Below are positions 51,855 through 60,964 of a stretch of DNA of 64,000 nucleotides, one piece after another. Source of the stretch: Bacillus sp. DTU_2020_1000418_1_SI_GHA_SEK_038 (GTDB taxonomy: Bacteria > Bacillota > Bacilli > Bacillales > Cytobacillaceae); assembly GCF_032341175.1 (NCBI RefSeq), contig NZ_CP135435.1, positions 1,302,001-1,366,000 of the forward strand, in the 5' to 3' direction. Made by a program: the position numbers and the translations under genes. Every line of letters begins with the position of its first letter. Position 1 is the stretch's first letter. The notes below the pieces were generated by a model. That model saw only the letters and a list, made by a program, of their open reading frames with translations, was not told the origin of the DNA and did no database searches.

Positions 51855-51871
51855 TTGGCACAAAAATTGCA
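51855..51871 (+). promoter_or_regulatory. Sigma-54 (-24/-12) promoter
   Basis: TTGGCAC-AAAAA-TTGCA matches the sigma-54 consensus (TGGCAC-N5-TTGCA) exactly. It is 45 nt upstream of the first gene of the BKACE operon. The enhancer site for the activator is expected upstream, but I could not define it. Confidence 0.93.
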
Positions 51872-51916
51872 TTAAAAAACAACTGAATATAAATCAATAG
51901 AATGTGAGGGAAAACA

Positions 51917-52777
51917 ATGGAAAAGTTAATCATTACTGTAGCTCCAACAGGGGCTCAAACGACAAGAGAGCATACTCCCTACGTACCATTATCACCAAAA
52001 GAAATTGCCGATTCAGTTTATGAATCCTGGAAAGAGGGTGCAGCTATAGCACATATCCATGTTAGGGATAAGAAAGGAAATAATACTTTGGATTTAAACA
52101 CTTATAAAGAAGTGATTGATCGCGTTCAGGATAAATGCGATATTATACTAAATTTAACAACTGCTGGAGGCTTAGGGAATGATGATGAAACAAGATTAAA
52201 AGTTTGTGAATTAAATCCCGAAATGGCAACATTTGATGCTGGAACGATGAATTTTGGTCAAGATGTATTTCATAATACACCTTTATTTTTGGAGAGATTG
52301 GCAGAGGTTACAATAGAACGCCAAATAAAGCCGGAAATAGAGATCTTTGATGTTGGAATGATCCACAATGCTTTAAGAATTGCAAAAAAAGGACTATTAG
52401 AAGAACCATTTCATTTTCAATTTGTTTTAGGTGTGCAAGGCGGGATGCCTGCAACTCCAAAGAACTTAATGTTCTTAATCGATAGTATCCCGGAAGGTTC
52501 AACTTGGTCGGCAATAGGAGCAAGTAAAGAGCAGTTAACTATTAACACAATGAGTATTTTGTTAGGCGGTCATGTACGAGTAGGGATGGAAGATAGCGTA
52601 TATTTCCGAAAAGGAGAACTTGCCACTGCAAACACTCAATTTGTGAAGAGAATTGTTGAACTATCGAACACTTTAGGAAGAGAGGTTGCAACACCAGATG
52701 AAGCTAGAGAAATATTAGGGATAAATAAGTTGAAAAGAGCTAATCTATTGACAACAATAGAAGGTTTTCAGGTTTAA
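51917..52777 (+). CDS. Beta-keto acid cleavage enzyme (BKACE, DUF849)
   Basis: BKACE enzymes are zinc enzymes that condense a beta-keto acid with acetyl-CoA and split it into acetoacetate and a new acyl-CoA; the founding member is 3-keto-5-aminohexanoate cleavage enzyme (Kce). The 286-residue protein is full length. It has HIHVRD with zinc ligands H46 and H48, the GxMNFG segment, and VGMEDSVYF with the third zinc ligand Glu. GTGAGGG precedes the ATG. It is the first gene after the sigma-54 promoter. The substrate is unknown. Confidence 0.9.
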   Translation: MEKLIITVAPTGAQTTREHTPYVPLSPKEIADSVYESWKEGAAIAHIHVRDKKGNNTLDLNTYKEVIDRVQDKCDIILNLTTAGGLGNDDETRLKVCELNPEMATFDAGTMNFGQDVFHNTPLFLERLAEVTIERQIKPEIEIFDVGMIHNALRIAKKGLLEEPFHFQFVLGVQGGMPATPKNLMFLIDSIPEGSTWSAIGASKEQLTINTMSILLGGHVRVGMEDSVYFRKGELATANTQFVKRIVELSNTLGREVATPDEAREILGINKLKRANLLTTIEGFQV

Positions 52778-52831
52778 TATTTATATTAGGTTTTTTAGAA
52801 AAATAAAAACAAGAAATAGGTGATTTAGTAT

Positions 52832-53896
52832 ATGAATATCGCAATAATGGGCGCCGGCTCTCTAGGTACCATCATAGGAGCATTAATGACAGAAGGTGGT
52901 GAAAAAGTAGATTTAATAGATATTAATATAAATCATGTAAACATGCTGAATCAATTGGGTGCTACACTATCTGGATTCATTAATAAAACCATCAGTGTAA
53001 ACGCTTTAACACCAAATAATATAAATAAGACATATGATCTAGTATTTTTACTAACAAAGCAGGTGTATAACTATGAATCATTAAAACAATTACTCCCTTA
53101 CCTTCATGAAAATAGTATTGTTTGTACTCTGCAGAATGGTATTCCTGAAGATTATGTATCCTCAATTGTAGGAGCTGAAAGGACGGTAGGCGGGGTAGTC
53201 GGATTTGGGGCAACATGGAAAGGCCCTGGTGAATCTGAATTAACTACAGAGTGGGAAACGGTAAGAAAATATGCTTTTGATATAGGAGAATTGACTGGGG
53301 AGGTTACCCCAAGGCTCTCAATAATAAAATCAGTTTTAGAACATATTGGCTATTGCGAAATCTCCACAAATATTCTTGGTATGAAATGGTCTAAGCTGCT
53401 CATGAATGCAACTTTTAGTGGAATGTCTGCAGCACTGGGCTGTACTTTTGGAGAAGTGTTAGATAATAAAATTGCCATGACAAGTTTAGCTTTTATTGCT
53501 GACGAAACGATAAAAGTAGCTCATGCACAAGGTATTCAATTAGCTAAAATGCAAGGAAAGGATATGGAATTTTTAGAACTGAAAGATGGTCAAAAGGTTG
53601 AGGAGAAGATGGATTTTTACCATGAAGTTTGGTCCCCCCATAGGAATTTAAAAGCAAGCATGCTGCAAGATTTAGATAGAAAAGTAAAGACGGAAATTAA
53701 TTATATTAATGGCTACGTTTCTGATAAAGGAAAAGCCTTTAGCATCTTGACTCCTTTCAACGATTTAGTTGTAAAGCTCGTATCTGAGGCTGAAGATAAA
53801 AAGGTGACTCCTGTATTTTCCGAAAATTTATACTCGTTTGAATTGTTTAATGCTAAATATCAAAATAAAACAACAAAACTTGTAAAGGAGCGGTAA
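52832..53896 (+). CDS. Ketopantoate-reductase-like NAD(P)-dependent dehydrogenase
   Basis: A 354-residue ApbA/PanE-family protein with the Rossmann motif GAGSLG (7-12), the KxxQ segment in LLTKQVYN, LQNGIP and the Lys of KWSKLLMN. It is about 50 residues longer than true PanE. Its place in a BKACE operon suggests it interconverts a hydroxy acid and a keto acid of that pathway rather than making pantoate. It lies 54 nt after the BKACE gene. Confidence 0.85.
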   Translation: MNIAIMGAGSLGTIIGALMTEGGEKVDLIDININHVNMLNQLGATLSGFINKTISVNALTPNNINKTYDLVFLLTKQVYNYESLKQLLPYLHENSIVCTLQNGIPEDYVSSIVGAERTVGGVVGFGATWKGPGESELTTEWETVRKYAFDIGELTGEVTPRLSIIKSVLEHIGYCEISTNILGMKWSKLLMNATFSGMSAALGCTFGEVLDNKIAMTSLAFIADETIKVAHAQGIQLAKMQGKDMEFLELKDGQKVEEKMDFYHEVWSPHRNLKASMLQDLDRKVKTEINYINGYVSDKGKAFSILTPFNDLVVKLVSEAEDKKVTPVFSENLYSFELFNAKYQNKTTKLVKER

Positions 53897-53900
53897 CCAA

Positions 53901-54029
53901 ATGGCTGTTGCACTTTCTATATGGGGTCTAACTATTGCGTTTTCATTAATAATTGGAACGATACTTTGTTATAAAGTTGAAAAATCGAAAGTCAAGCGGT
54001 GGGGAAGTTCAGGAAAATTATATAAATAG
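53901..54029 (+). CDS. Symporter small accessory protein (42 aa)
   Basis: A 42-residue protein with one hydrophobic helix (about 2-24) and a basic tail (KVEKSKVKRWGSSGK). AAGGAGCGG lies 9 nt before ATG 53901, and the stop lies 12 nt before the symporter ATG. Small single-helix proteins of this kind are known directly upstream of some SSS symporters. The tight placement and clean ribosome-binding site support it as real. Confidence 0.8.
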   Translation: MAVALSIWGLTIAFSLIIGTILCYKVEKSKVKRWGSSGKLYK

Positions 54030-54041
54030 GAGGGATAAGCC

Positions 54042-55595
54042 ATGTGGTATATTGCAGTCTTTGCATTTTATTTACTATTTATTGTGTGGACATGTTTGAA
54101 AAGTTTGAAGAATGTAGAATCTATGTCAGATTTTACAACTGGCGGACATAGAATGGGTTTATTTATTGGAGTTGGAACAACAGTTGCGACTTGGGTAAGT
54201 GTTGCTTCTGTAATGGGCGTTCCCGGTTATTTATATAGCTCTGGTGTAGCAGCTATTATTGGATGGGTAGCAGGATGGTTTTTCGGTACAGCTTTAATCC
54301 CAATCGTAGCCTATAAGGTTAGAAGACCAGAAACTCCTGCTAAAACATTTCCTGAATTTATTCATCTAAGATATGAGCCCTTAAAGAAAAACAGCCATTT
54401 GCGTACACTTGTCGCTGCTCTAATGCTTGTTGGATATTTTATTTTCACACATCTGCAAGTAGTTGGATTCGGTATTGTCTTTTCTACAATTACGGGTGTG
54501 AAATATGAAATTGCCATTTTTGCATTTTTAGCCTTTCTACTTTTTACAAGTATAGGAGGTTTCTGGTCGGTTGCAGTCACGGATACAGTTAATACCATCT
54601 TAATCGTCTTAGGAGTTATTTTAGGAGCAGTAGCCGTTCTAATAGCTACAGGAGGATTTGCAAATATTTATAACACACTTGCAACGACCACTGCTCCAAC
54701 TATTGTGGGAGGAGAAAATTTATCCAAAGGGGTTTTACTTTCACCAGTAGGGACTTTCGGTTTGGGTGCTCTTTTCTCGATTTTCATATCTAACTCACTT
54801 GGTGCTGCGGTGTCACCTCACTGGGTTGCAAGAATGCTGGCACCTAAAAGTATAAAAGTAGCCATACTTCAAATGATGATTTCAGTTGGATTATTAATTG
54901 CTATTTTTGTTCCGCTAATTATTATTGGACTTGGTGCAAAAGCATTAATCCCTAGTATGCCAGCGGGACAAACAACAGACTATATAATGCCGTTAGTTAT
55001 CACTCAATATGCGCATCCTTTAATTGGAGCGCTTACTTTAGTGGCATTATGTGCTGCAGCAGTTTCAACTGCTAACTCTATGCTATTACATTGTGGCACA
55101 TCGCTTTATTATGATATTTATAAAAATATTTTTACATCCAAAACGTCTGAGGTTACTTCTAAAAAGCACTTAAGATATACAGTAATTGGACTTGGTATCC
55201 TTGCAGTATTAAGTGCTATAAAACCACCAGTTTTACTTGCAATGGGATTCACGTATGTATATGGCGGATTTGGTGCAGCCTTCTTTTTTGTCGTATATTT
55301 AGGCTTGTATTGGAAACGGATGAACAGTGCTGGAGCTTATGCAAATATTTTAATTGGATCTGGTGTTTATATCATCGCAAAAATATTAGGAGCAACTAAT
55401 CCATTTATTGTTGCATTAGGGTTTGCTTTCGTTGGAGTTTTAATTGCTGTTTACTTTGGTAAGAAAGCTCCTTTAGAAGCATATGAACCATATTTTGAAA
55501 GCGAAATAAGCGATTCTACTAAAAAGGTTATCTCAACAATTCAAGATAATTATTCTAATGATAAAGTTGAAGATATTCCTCCAACCGGGACTTAA
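54042..55595 (+). CDS. SSS symporter of the BKACE operon
   Basis: A 517-residue SSS transporter with about 13 hydrophobic segments. It has GVGTTVATWVSVASVMGVPG near 45-64 and ALCAAAVSTANSMLLH near 332-347, which carry sodium-site residues. AGGAGGGA precedes the ATG. It belongs to a different SSS branch from the ActP-like pair at 31742 and 36283. It probably imports the acid that the operon degrades. Confidence 0.9.
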   Translation: MWYIAVFAFYLLFIVWTCLKSLKNVESMSDFTTGGHRMGLFIGVGTTVATWVSVASVMGVPGYLYSSGVAAIIGWVAGWFFGTALIPIVAYKVRRPETPAKTFPEFIHLRYEPLKKNSHLRTLVAALMLVGYFIFTHLQVVGFGIVFSTITGVKYEIAIFAFLAFLLFTSIGGFWSVAVTDTVNTILIVLGVILGAVAVLIATGGFANIYNTLATTTAPTIVGGENLSKGVLLSPVGTFGLGALFSIFISNSLGAAVSPHWVARMLAPKSIKVAILQMMISVGLLIAIFVPLIIIGLGAKALIPSMPAGQTTDYIMPLVITQYAHPLIGALTLVALCAAAVSTANSMLLHCGTSLYYDIYKNIFTSKTSEVTSKKHLRYTVIGLGILAVLSAIKPPVLLAMGFTYVYGGFGAAFFFVVYLGLYWKRMNSAGAYANILIGSGVYIIAKILGATNPFIVALGFAFVGVLIAVYFGKKAPLEAYEPYFESEISDSTKKVISTIQDNYSNDKVEDIPPTGT

Positions 55596-55672
55596 AAATT
55601 ATTTAGGCATTAAAATAAAATTTTTGTTCCTGAAGCAAATACTGAGAATTTCTTTTTGAAAGGAAAAATAAT

Positions 55673-56413
55673 ATGAGATTAGCTGGGAAAGTGGCAGTCA
55701 TAACGGGTGCAGGAAAAGGGATTGGCGTAGCAACGGCTAAAAAATTTGCAGAAGAAGGCGCAAAATTAGTTTTAGCGGATTTAAATGAACAGGATCTCAT
55801 AAGCAGGACGGAAGAAATTAGAGAAATAGGCGGAGAGGCCATATGGGTTGTAACCGATGTTACGAAACGGAATGAGGTTAACTATTTATTCAAGCAGGCA
55901 TTATTGCATTATGAGCGAATAGAAATTGTAATTAATAATGCAGGGATTGTCCAGGATTCTCAACTTATTAACATGTCTGAAGAACAGTGGGATCAAGTTA
56001 TTGATGTGAACTTAAAGGGAGTATTTAATATTGGTCAGTGTGCTGCAAAAATAATGAAAGATCAAAGAGCAGGCGTTATTATTAATGCATCTTCTGTTGT
56101 TGGAATCTATGGAAACTTCGGACAAACGAATTATGCAGCAGCCAAATGGGGAGTAAATGGTATGACAAAAACCTGGGCAAAAGAACTAGGGAAATACGGA
56201 ATTCGTGTAAATGCAATTGCTCCAGGATTTGTGGAAACCGATATGATTAGGAGCCTGCCTCATAAAGTAGTCGAAATGATGAAAGCTAAATCCCCATTAA
56301 ATAAGATGGCTGAACCCGCTGACATAGCAAATGGCTATACCTTTCTTGCATCAGACGAAGCAGGATTTATTACAGGAGAAATATTGAGTATTGATGGAGG
56401 ACTTGTTATTTAA
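55673..56413 (+). CDS. Short-chain dehydrogenase/reductase (FabG-like)
   Basis: A 246-residue SDR with cofactor motif TGAGKGIG (11-18), NNAG (88-91) and the catalytic set Ser141, Tyr154, Lys158. An Asp at the end of strand 2 (LVLADL, Asp36) favours NAD(H). It is probably a beta-hydroxy-acid dehydrogenase feeding keto acid to BKACE. GAAAGGA precedes the ATG. Last gene of the sigma-54 operon. Confidence 0.92.
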   Translation: MRLAGKVAVITGAGKGIGVATAKKFAEEGAKLVLADLNEQDLISRTEEIREIGGEAIWVVTDVTKRNEVNYLFKQALLHYERIEIVINNAGIVQDSQLINMSEEQWDQVIDVNLKGVFNIGQCAAKIMKDQRAGVIINASSVVGIYGNFGQTNYAAAKWGVNGMTKTWAKELGKYGIRVNAIAPGFVETDMIRSLPHKVVEMMKAKSPLNKMAEPADIANGYTFLASDEAGFITGEILSIDGGLVI

Positions 56414-56439
56414 TTCCAAAATAAATATAAATATGATCG

Positions 56440-56485
56440 AATGCCCATGAATGTTGTGAAAACAGCCATTATGGGTATTTTTTTT
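56440..56485 (+). terminator. Terminator of the sigma-54 operon
   Basis: AATGCCCAT pairs with ATGGGTATT (one G-T pair), with further inner pairing, then eight T. Confidence 0.85.
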
Positions 56486-56659
56486 GGAAAAACAACCTAG
56501 TTTCATCCTGAGCAAAATGAGAGTAATGTAAATGGCAGTAAAAATGCTAATGAATTTAACACAAAAAAACGCTCAGAGATTTGTAATTCTCTGGGCATCT
56601 TTAATGGGGTTTACACTTAAAGCAGAAGAAAAGTGTTACATTAATTGTTCACTTTGAGT

Positions 56660-56875
56660 GATGATGGATTTTTAGAGGACACAGTAACCTCTATTTACTT
56701 AAATACTTATTATTAGCAGTTTAATAGGACACAGAATTCCTTATTTGATAAAAATAAGGGGATAATGAAGGGTTTTTCATCAAATAAAGGAACGACAGTC
56801 CGCTAGCTGACCAAAGAGGGGGGATTTTCACAAATAACGGAAACAGAGTCCGCCGTCATCAGAAATCAAAACATG
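56660..56875. repeat. Four degenerate copies of a GGA...GTCCG repeat, two in each direction
   Basis: AAATAAAGGAACGACAGTCCG (near 56783) and AAATAACGGAAACAGAGTCCG (near 56833) are direct copies, each quoted here in part. GGACACAGTAACCTCTATTT (56678) and GGACACAGAATTCCTTATTT (56728) are inverted relatives. The 590-nt gap between the SDR gene and the spore hydrolase otherwise holds a small CAGAGA/TCTCTG hairpin near 56573 and no gene. Confidence 0.65.
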
Positions 56876-57008
56876 TGGTACGATTTTATCACCTTTTTTA
56901 CAGATGTGGCTATAAACGATGTCTGTTTGTTAAGAAGGGTGGAATTCTTATTTTCGAACCCTTTTGGATTCATTGGTACAGATTTTATCAAATTAGTTAA
57001 TATAAAAA

Positions 57009-58424
57009 TCATATCAATTTCCTCGCCCTAAAATTCCATTCCTGCATCAGCCAATTTTGCGGGAATGGACTACCTAAAACCCAGTAGCTGACACCCCTTA
57101 GTCCGTAGATTTTCACTGTATCAAATTTAGCCTGTGCACTGCGTGCGTCCTCAAACCAAACCTCGTGCTGCTGCCCGTTTTCATCTGTGTATCGAAAAAA
57201 CGGAGATTGGTACGTTTGATTGTATTGGATCGCAACTCCGTATTTAGCAGCAAGGCGGATAGCTTCTTGTGGACTGACAGTTTTGGCAAAGGTACCCTGT
57301 GCCCATGGGATTTTCCAATCTCTTCCGTAAAGTGGATAACCCATTAGAATTTTATTAGGTGGGATAACAGTGACGGCATAATCTAATACCCGCCGGACTT
57401 CATTGATCGGAGCAATAGCCCATGGTCTTCCGCCAGCCCATCCCCACTCATAGGTCATCAATACAATAAAGTCGACTATTTCTCCTTGGGCTTTATAATC
57501 GTGTGCTTCATAGAGGAGCCCTTTTTGGTCAGCGCTGATCTTCGGTGCAAGAGCAGTTGAAACAGATAATCCAAGAGGACGCAATCTTGCCACCACACGG
57601 CGCAAAAATGCATTATAGTTTTCTCGGTCCTCAGGGTAAACATATTCTAAGTCCAAATTCAAGCCTATATAGCCTTTTTCCCTGATCGTATTAAGAATAT
57701 TGGTGATTAAGGTTTCCTGAAGAGTTGGATTGCGAAGGATGGCTGCGGCAAGATCAGAATCGAATTTATTTCCTGAGAAGTTAGTGAGGACTAATAATGG
57801 CACAACATGTTTTGCACGTGCTGCTTCTAGGACGGCTTCCTCATTCCTTGTTGTAATGGTTCCGTCTTCCTTCATTGCATAAGTAAAGGGAGTAAGGTAT
57901 GTGAAATATCTTCCTAAATTCAGAACTTCCTGGCGCCCAGATTCCGATGCTTTGGTTGTATAAGCATTAACTTCAATAACTGGCCGCGATCTTTCGGGGA
58001 TTCTTAGTACAAGGCCTGGATAGATCAGGGAAGGGTTGGAGATCTGGTTCAATTGAGCTATTGCATCTACAGTTGTTCCATAATTTCTTGCAATTAGCCA
58101 AAGCGTTTCCCCTTGCTTTACTGTATGGAAAATGACTGGAATGCTTAAAACTTGCCCGATATAAATCACTGAAGGGTCTATAATTTGATTAGCCTCGGTA
58201 ATTGCCTCAATGGTCGTTCCGTACCGTCTTGCAATCGCCGTAAGAGTATCTCCCGGCTGAACAACGTAGGTTTGATAAGGGGCAGGGATGACCAGTGCTT
58301 GACCAAATACTAAAATATTTGGATTATCTAACTGATTGGCTGATGCAATTTGATTCATGTTGACTCCGTATCTCTGCGATATCAGCCACAGGTTTTCACC
58401 CTGTTGAACTACATGTATTTGCAT
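57009..58424 (-). CDS. Spore cortex-lytic glucosaminidase (three LysM + GH18), SleL/YaaH type
   Basis: A 471-residue enzyme with three LysM domains (about 2-46, 51-96, 98-142) that bind peptidoglycan, and a GH18 barrel (about 150-465) with catalytic Glu260 in LNLDLEY. This architecture is that of SleL/YaaH, which trims cortex fragments in germinating spores. No signal peptide is present, as usual for proteins made in the mother cell. AAAGGAGG precedes the ATG. It is divergent from the DUF3231 gene. Confidence 0.92.
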   Translation of the reverse strand: MQIHVVQQGENLWLISQRYGVNMNQIASANQLDNPNILVFGQALVIPAPYQTYVVQPGDTLTAIARRYGTTIEAITEANQIIDPSVIYIGQVLSIPVIFHTVKQGETLWLIARNYGTTVDAIAQLNQISNPSLIYPGLVLRIPERSRPVIEVNAYTTKASESGRQEVLNLGRYFTYLTPFTYAMKEDGTITTRNEEAVLEAARAKHVVPLLVLTNFSGNKFDSDLAAAILRNPTLQETLITNILNTIREKGYIGLNLDLEYVYPEDRENYNAFLRRVVARLRPLGLSVSTALAPKISADQKGLLYEAHDYKAQGEIVDFIVLMTYEWGWAGGRPWAIAPINEVRRVLDYAVTVIPPNKILMGYPLYGRDWKIPWAQGTFAKTVSPQEAIRLAAKYGVAIQYNQTYQSPFFRYTDENGQQHEVWFEDARSAQAKFDTVKIYGLRGVSYWVLGSPFPQNWLMQEWNFRARKLI

Positions 58425-58549
58425 AGATAGCCTCCTTTAATCATGTTTCTTTACACTGTATTCTATGAATGTGTATTTATGATTTCTTAAAAAAGGAAAA
58501 CTGATAAATACAATAAGATACAGCTTGAAGATACAAATGAAGAAGGGTA

Positions 58550-58587
58550 AAAAAGGTGTTAGCTGGATTCTTGCTAACACCTTTTTG
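58550..58587. terminator. Terminator-like hairpin within a divergent intergenic region
   Basis: AAAAAGGTGTTAGC pairs perfectly with GCTAACACCTTTTT around a 9-nt loop. It is symmetrical, so it could stop transcripts either way. Neither flanking gene ends here, so it may act as an attenuator of the gene at 58661. Confidence 0.8.
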
Positions 58588-58660
58588 GAGGGATGTTCAC
58601 TCATATATTTGCTCGTAATGGGAATATTATTCCTTATCAAATTCACAGGAGGTTGCTTAT

Positions 58661-59674
58661 ATGGATGATAAAATTGCTAATTATAATGAAACATTAACCT
58701 CAACTGAAATAGGTAAACTGTGGGCAACGTATACAGGAAATACTATGGCCAAGTGTGTTATTAGTTATTATCTTAAACACATTGAAGATGAAGATATTAA
58801 ACAGGTTTTAGAAACGGCTTTAAATTTAAGCGAAACGATCGTAGAAAAGATTAGAGAAATTTTTATCAAAGAAAACTTCCCTATTCCCATCGGATTTACA
58901 GAGGAAGATGTGAACTTGGGTGCACCAAGATTATTTTCCGATGAGTTCTACCTACATTATTTGAAATATACATGTAAAGCAGGGATGAGCATTTATTCAA
59001 TAGCCATTCCTTTAATGATAAGAAAAGATATAAGAGAATTCTTTATTACTACCCTTAATTCCACGATAAAGCTGATCACAGATATCAATGATACTTTAGA
59101 GGACAAGGGATTCTTAGTAAAACCACCCTTCATTCCAATTCCCCAAAAGGTTGATTTTGTCAAACGAAAAAAATATCTAAATGGTTTTTTTGGAAATGTT
59201 AGGCCGCTGCACGCTCTAGAGATTGCACATATTTATGATAATATTGAAAACAATGTAACAAGTAAGGGGTTATTAATCGGTTTTAGTCAAGTAGCTAAAA
59301 CCGAAAAAATTCAAGGATTCCTTCTTAGAGGAAAGGAACTCACCAATAAACATATAGAAATTTGTTCACAACAAATACATCAAGAGAATTTACCATCTCC
59401 ATCATTATTAGATGATTTAGTAAGCACTTCTACCTCTTCACCATTTTCAGAAAAATTGATGCTATGGCATAAAATAGATATGTTTTCCATGAAGATAAGG
59501 ACATATGCAAACGGAGCGTCTCTTAATGGAAGGCGTGATATTGGGGGAATGTATGCAAAGCTTCTAATGGACGTTGCCTTATATGTAGAGGATGGTGCTC
59601 AAATTATGATTGATCAAGGATGGATGGAACAAGCACCTGAAGCCGCTGACCGTGAAAAATTAGCAAAGAAATAG
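58661..59674 (+). CDS. DUF3231 protein, copy 2
   Basis: A 337-residue paralogue of the protein at 41937, with the same two-repeat layout. LTSTEIGKLWATYTGNT...ENFPIPIGFTEEDVN occurs in the first half and ALEIAHIYDNIENNVTS...ENLPSPSLLDD in the second, and the shared end is YVEDGAQIMIDQGWMEQAP. AGGAGG precedes the ATG. The hairpin at 58550 lies in its leader. Function is unknown. Confidence 0.85.
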   Translation: MDDKIANYNETLTSTEIGKLWATYTGNTMAKCVISYYLKHIEDEDIKQVLETALNLSETIVEKIREIFIKENFPIPIGFTEEDVNLGAPRLFSDEFYLHYLKYTCKAGMSIYSIAIPLMIRKDIREFFITTLNSTIKLITDINDTLEDKGFLVKPPFIPIPQKVDFVKRKKYLNGFFGNVRPLHALEIAHIYDNIENNVTSKGLLIGFSQVAKTEKIQGFLLRGKELTNKHIEICSQQIHQENLPSPSLLDDLVSTSTSSPFSEKLMLWHKIDMFSMKIRTYANGASLNGRRDIGGMYAKLLMDVALYVEDGAQIMIDQGWMEQAPEAADREKLAKK

Positions 59675-59718
59675 GTATAACTAGACTAACCATCTCTATT
59701 AGGAAATGACCATAAATT

Positions 59719-59768
59719 AAATAAAAAGCACCCCTCTGTTTGGTTTGGAACGGTGGGGCACTTTTTAT
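59719..59768. terminator. Terminator between convergent genes
   Basis: AAAAAG..CCCC pairs with GGGG..CTTTTT (two central mismatches). A and T runs on both sides allow use in both directions. Confidence 0.75.
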
Positions 59769-59788
59769 TATTATAGAATGTGTTTCAA

Positions 59789-60964
59789 TTAATATACATC
59801 ACGTTGATAACGACCTTGCTTCTGCATATCCTTCAGATAAGCTTCGGCTTCATCGCGAGTCATCGCGCCTTCTTTTTCAATAACAGTAACAAGCGCTTCG
59901 TTGACGTCTTTCGCCATACGTTCCTTATCCCCACAAACGTAGAAATAAGCTCCATTATTAATCCATTGGAACAATTCTTTACTATTTTCTAGCATTTTGT
60001 GCTGCACATACACTTTTTGAGCTGAATCACGAGAGAAGGCAGTATCGAGTTTCGTCAACACCCCGTCGTGCTGATAATTTTCTAATTCGTCTTGATAAAG
60101 GAAATCCGTTGCTGCATGCTGATCTCCGAAAAAGAGCCATGTACGGCCAGGAGCTTTATTTACTGCCCATTCTTGAATAAATGAACGGAATGGAGCAATG
60201 CCTGTCCCAGGCCCAACCATAATGATATCTTTCTCTTGAGACTCTGGTAAATAAAAGTGTTTATTTGGTTGAACAAAGACTGGAAGTAAATCTCCTTCCT
60301 GAACACGTTCAGCACATTGGACAGAACAAACACCTTTTCGTTCACGTCCGTGAGCAGTATAGCGAACAGCACCGATTGTTAGATGAACTTCATCTGGATT
60401 TGCTGTAATGCTGCTAGCAATAGAATAGAGACGCGGCGTCATTTTCCTCAATAAGGAGACGATTTCTTGAGCAGATGCCTTCCAAGGGCCAAAGTCACGC
60501 AACATATCTAATAAATCGCGACCATAACAATATTCTTTAAGCTGATCTGCATTTTCAATCAATATAAGCCTTTGCAGCTCTTCATTTTCTGTAAATGCTG
60601 CTGCCTGCTGTAAAACCTTTTTCGTCAGGAGAGTAATTTCAAGATAGGTTGTCAACGCTTCCATCAATGGCAGCGACTCTCCTTGTTTCCCAACAGTTAC
60701 AATTTCTTCTTCATCCCATCCCATTTCCTTTAGAAGGGACGATACAAGCTCTGGATCATTTTCAGGGACAATACCAAGCGCATCTCCTGGAACATACGAA
60801 AGGCCAGAACCTTTTAATGATAACTCAATATGTCTTGTTTCCTTACTTGAGCCTGTTCCATTTAAATTAATATTTTTTAGAACCTTTGCTAAAAATGGGT
60901 TTGTCCTTGAAAATTGTGGTTTGTCACTTTTGGCATTTTTAGGGTTTTCTAAAGTAATTGCCAT
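59789..60964 (-). CDS. CysJ-like FAD/NADPH reductase without flavodoxin domain
   Basis: A 391-residue protein covering only the ferredoxin-NADP-reductase half of sulfite reductase flavoprotein CysJ. It has the FAD motif RLYSIASS, a connecting domain before it, GVCS for FAD phosphate, the NADPH motif GPGTGIAPFRSF and the C-terminal RYQRDVY. CysJ is about 600 residues with an N-terminal FMN domain that is absent here, and the N terminus looks native rather than cut. It could pass electrons to a separate flavodoxin. No cysI is adjacent. Confidence 0.88.
   Translation of the reverse strand: MAITLENPKNAKSDKPQFSRTNPFLAKVLKNINLNGTGSSKETRHIELSLKGSGLSYVPGDALGIVPENDPELVSSLLKEMGWDEEEIVTVGKQGESLPLMEALTTYLEITLLTKKVLQQAAAFTENEELQRLILIENADQLKEYCYGRDLLDMLRDFGPWKASAQEIVSLLRKMTPRLYSIASSITANPDEVHLTIGAVRYTAHGRERKGVCSVQCAERVQEGDLLPVFVQPNKHFYLPESQEKDIIMVGPGTGIAPFRSFIQEWAVNKAPGRTWLFFGDQHAATDFLYQDELENYQHDGVLTKLDTAFSRDSAQKVYVQHKMLENSKELFQWINNGAYFYVCGDKERMAKDVNEALVTVIEKEGAMTRDEAEAYLKDMQKQGRYQRDVY

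Noticed and set aside
58437..58646. 69-codon minus-strand frame between the spore hydrolase and DUF3231 genes
   Set aside because: It runs through the perfect terminator-like hairpin at 58550-58587, so it is unlikely to be translated.
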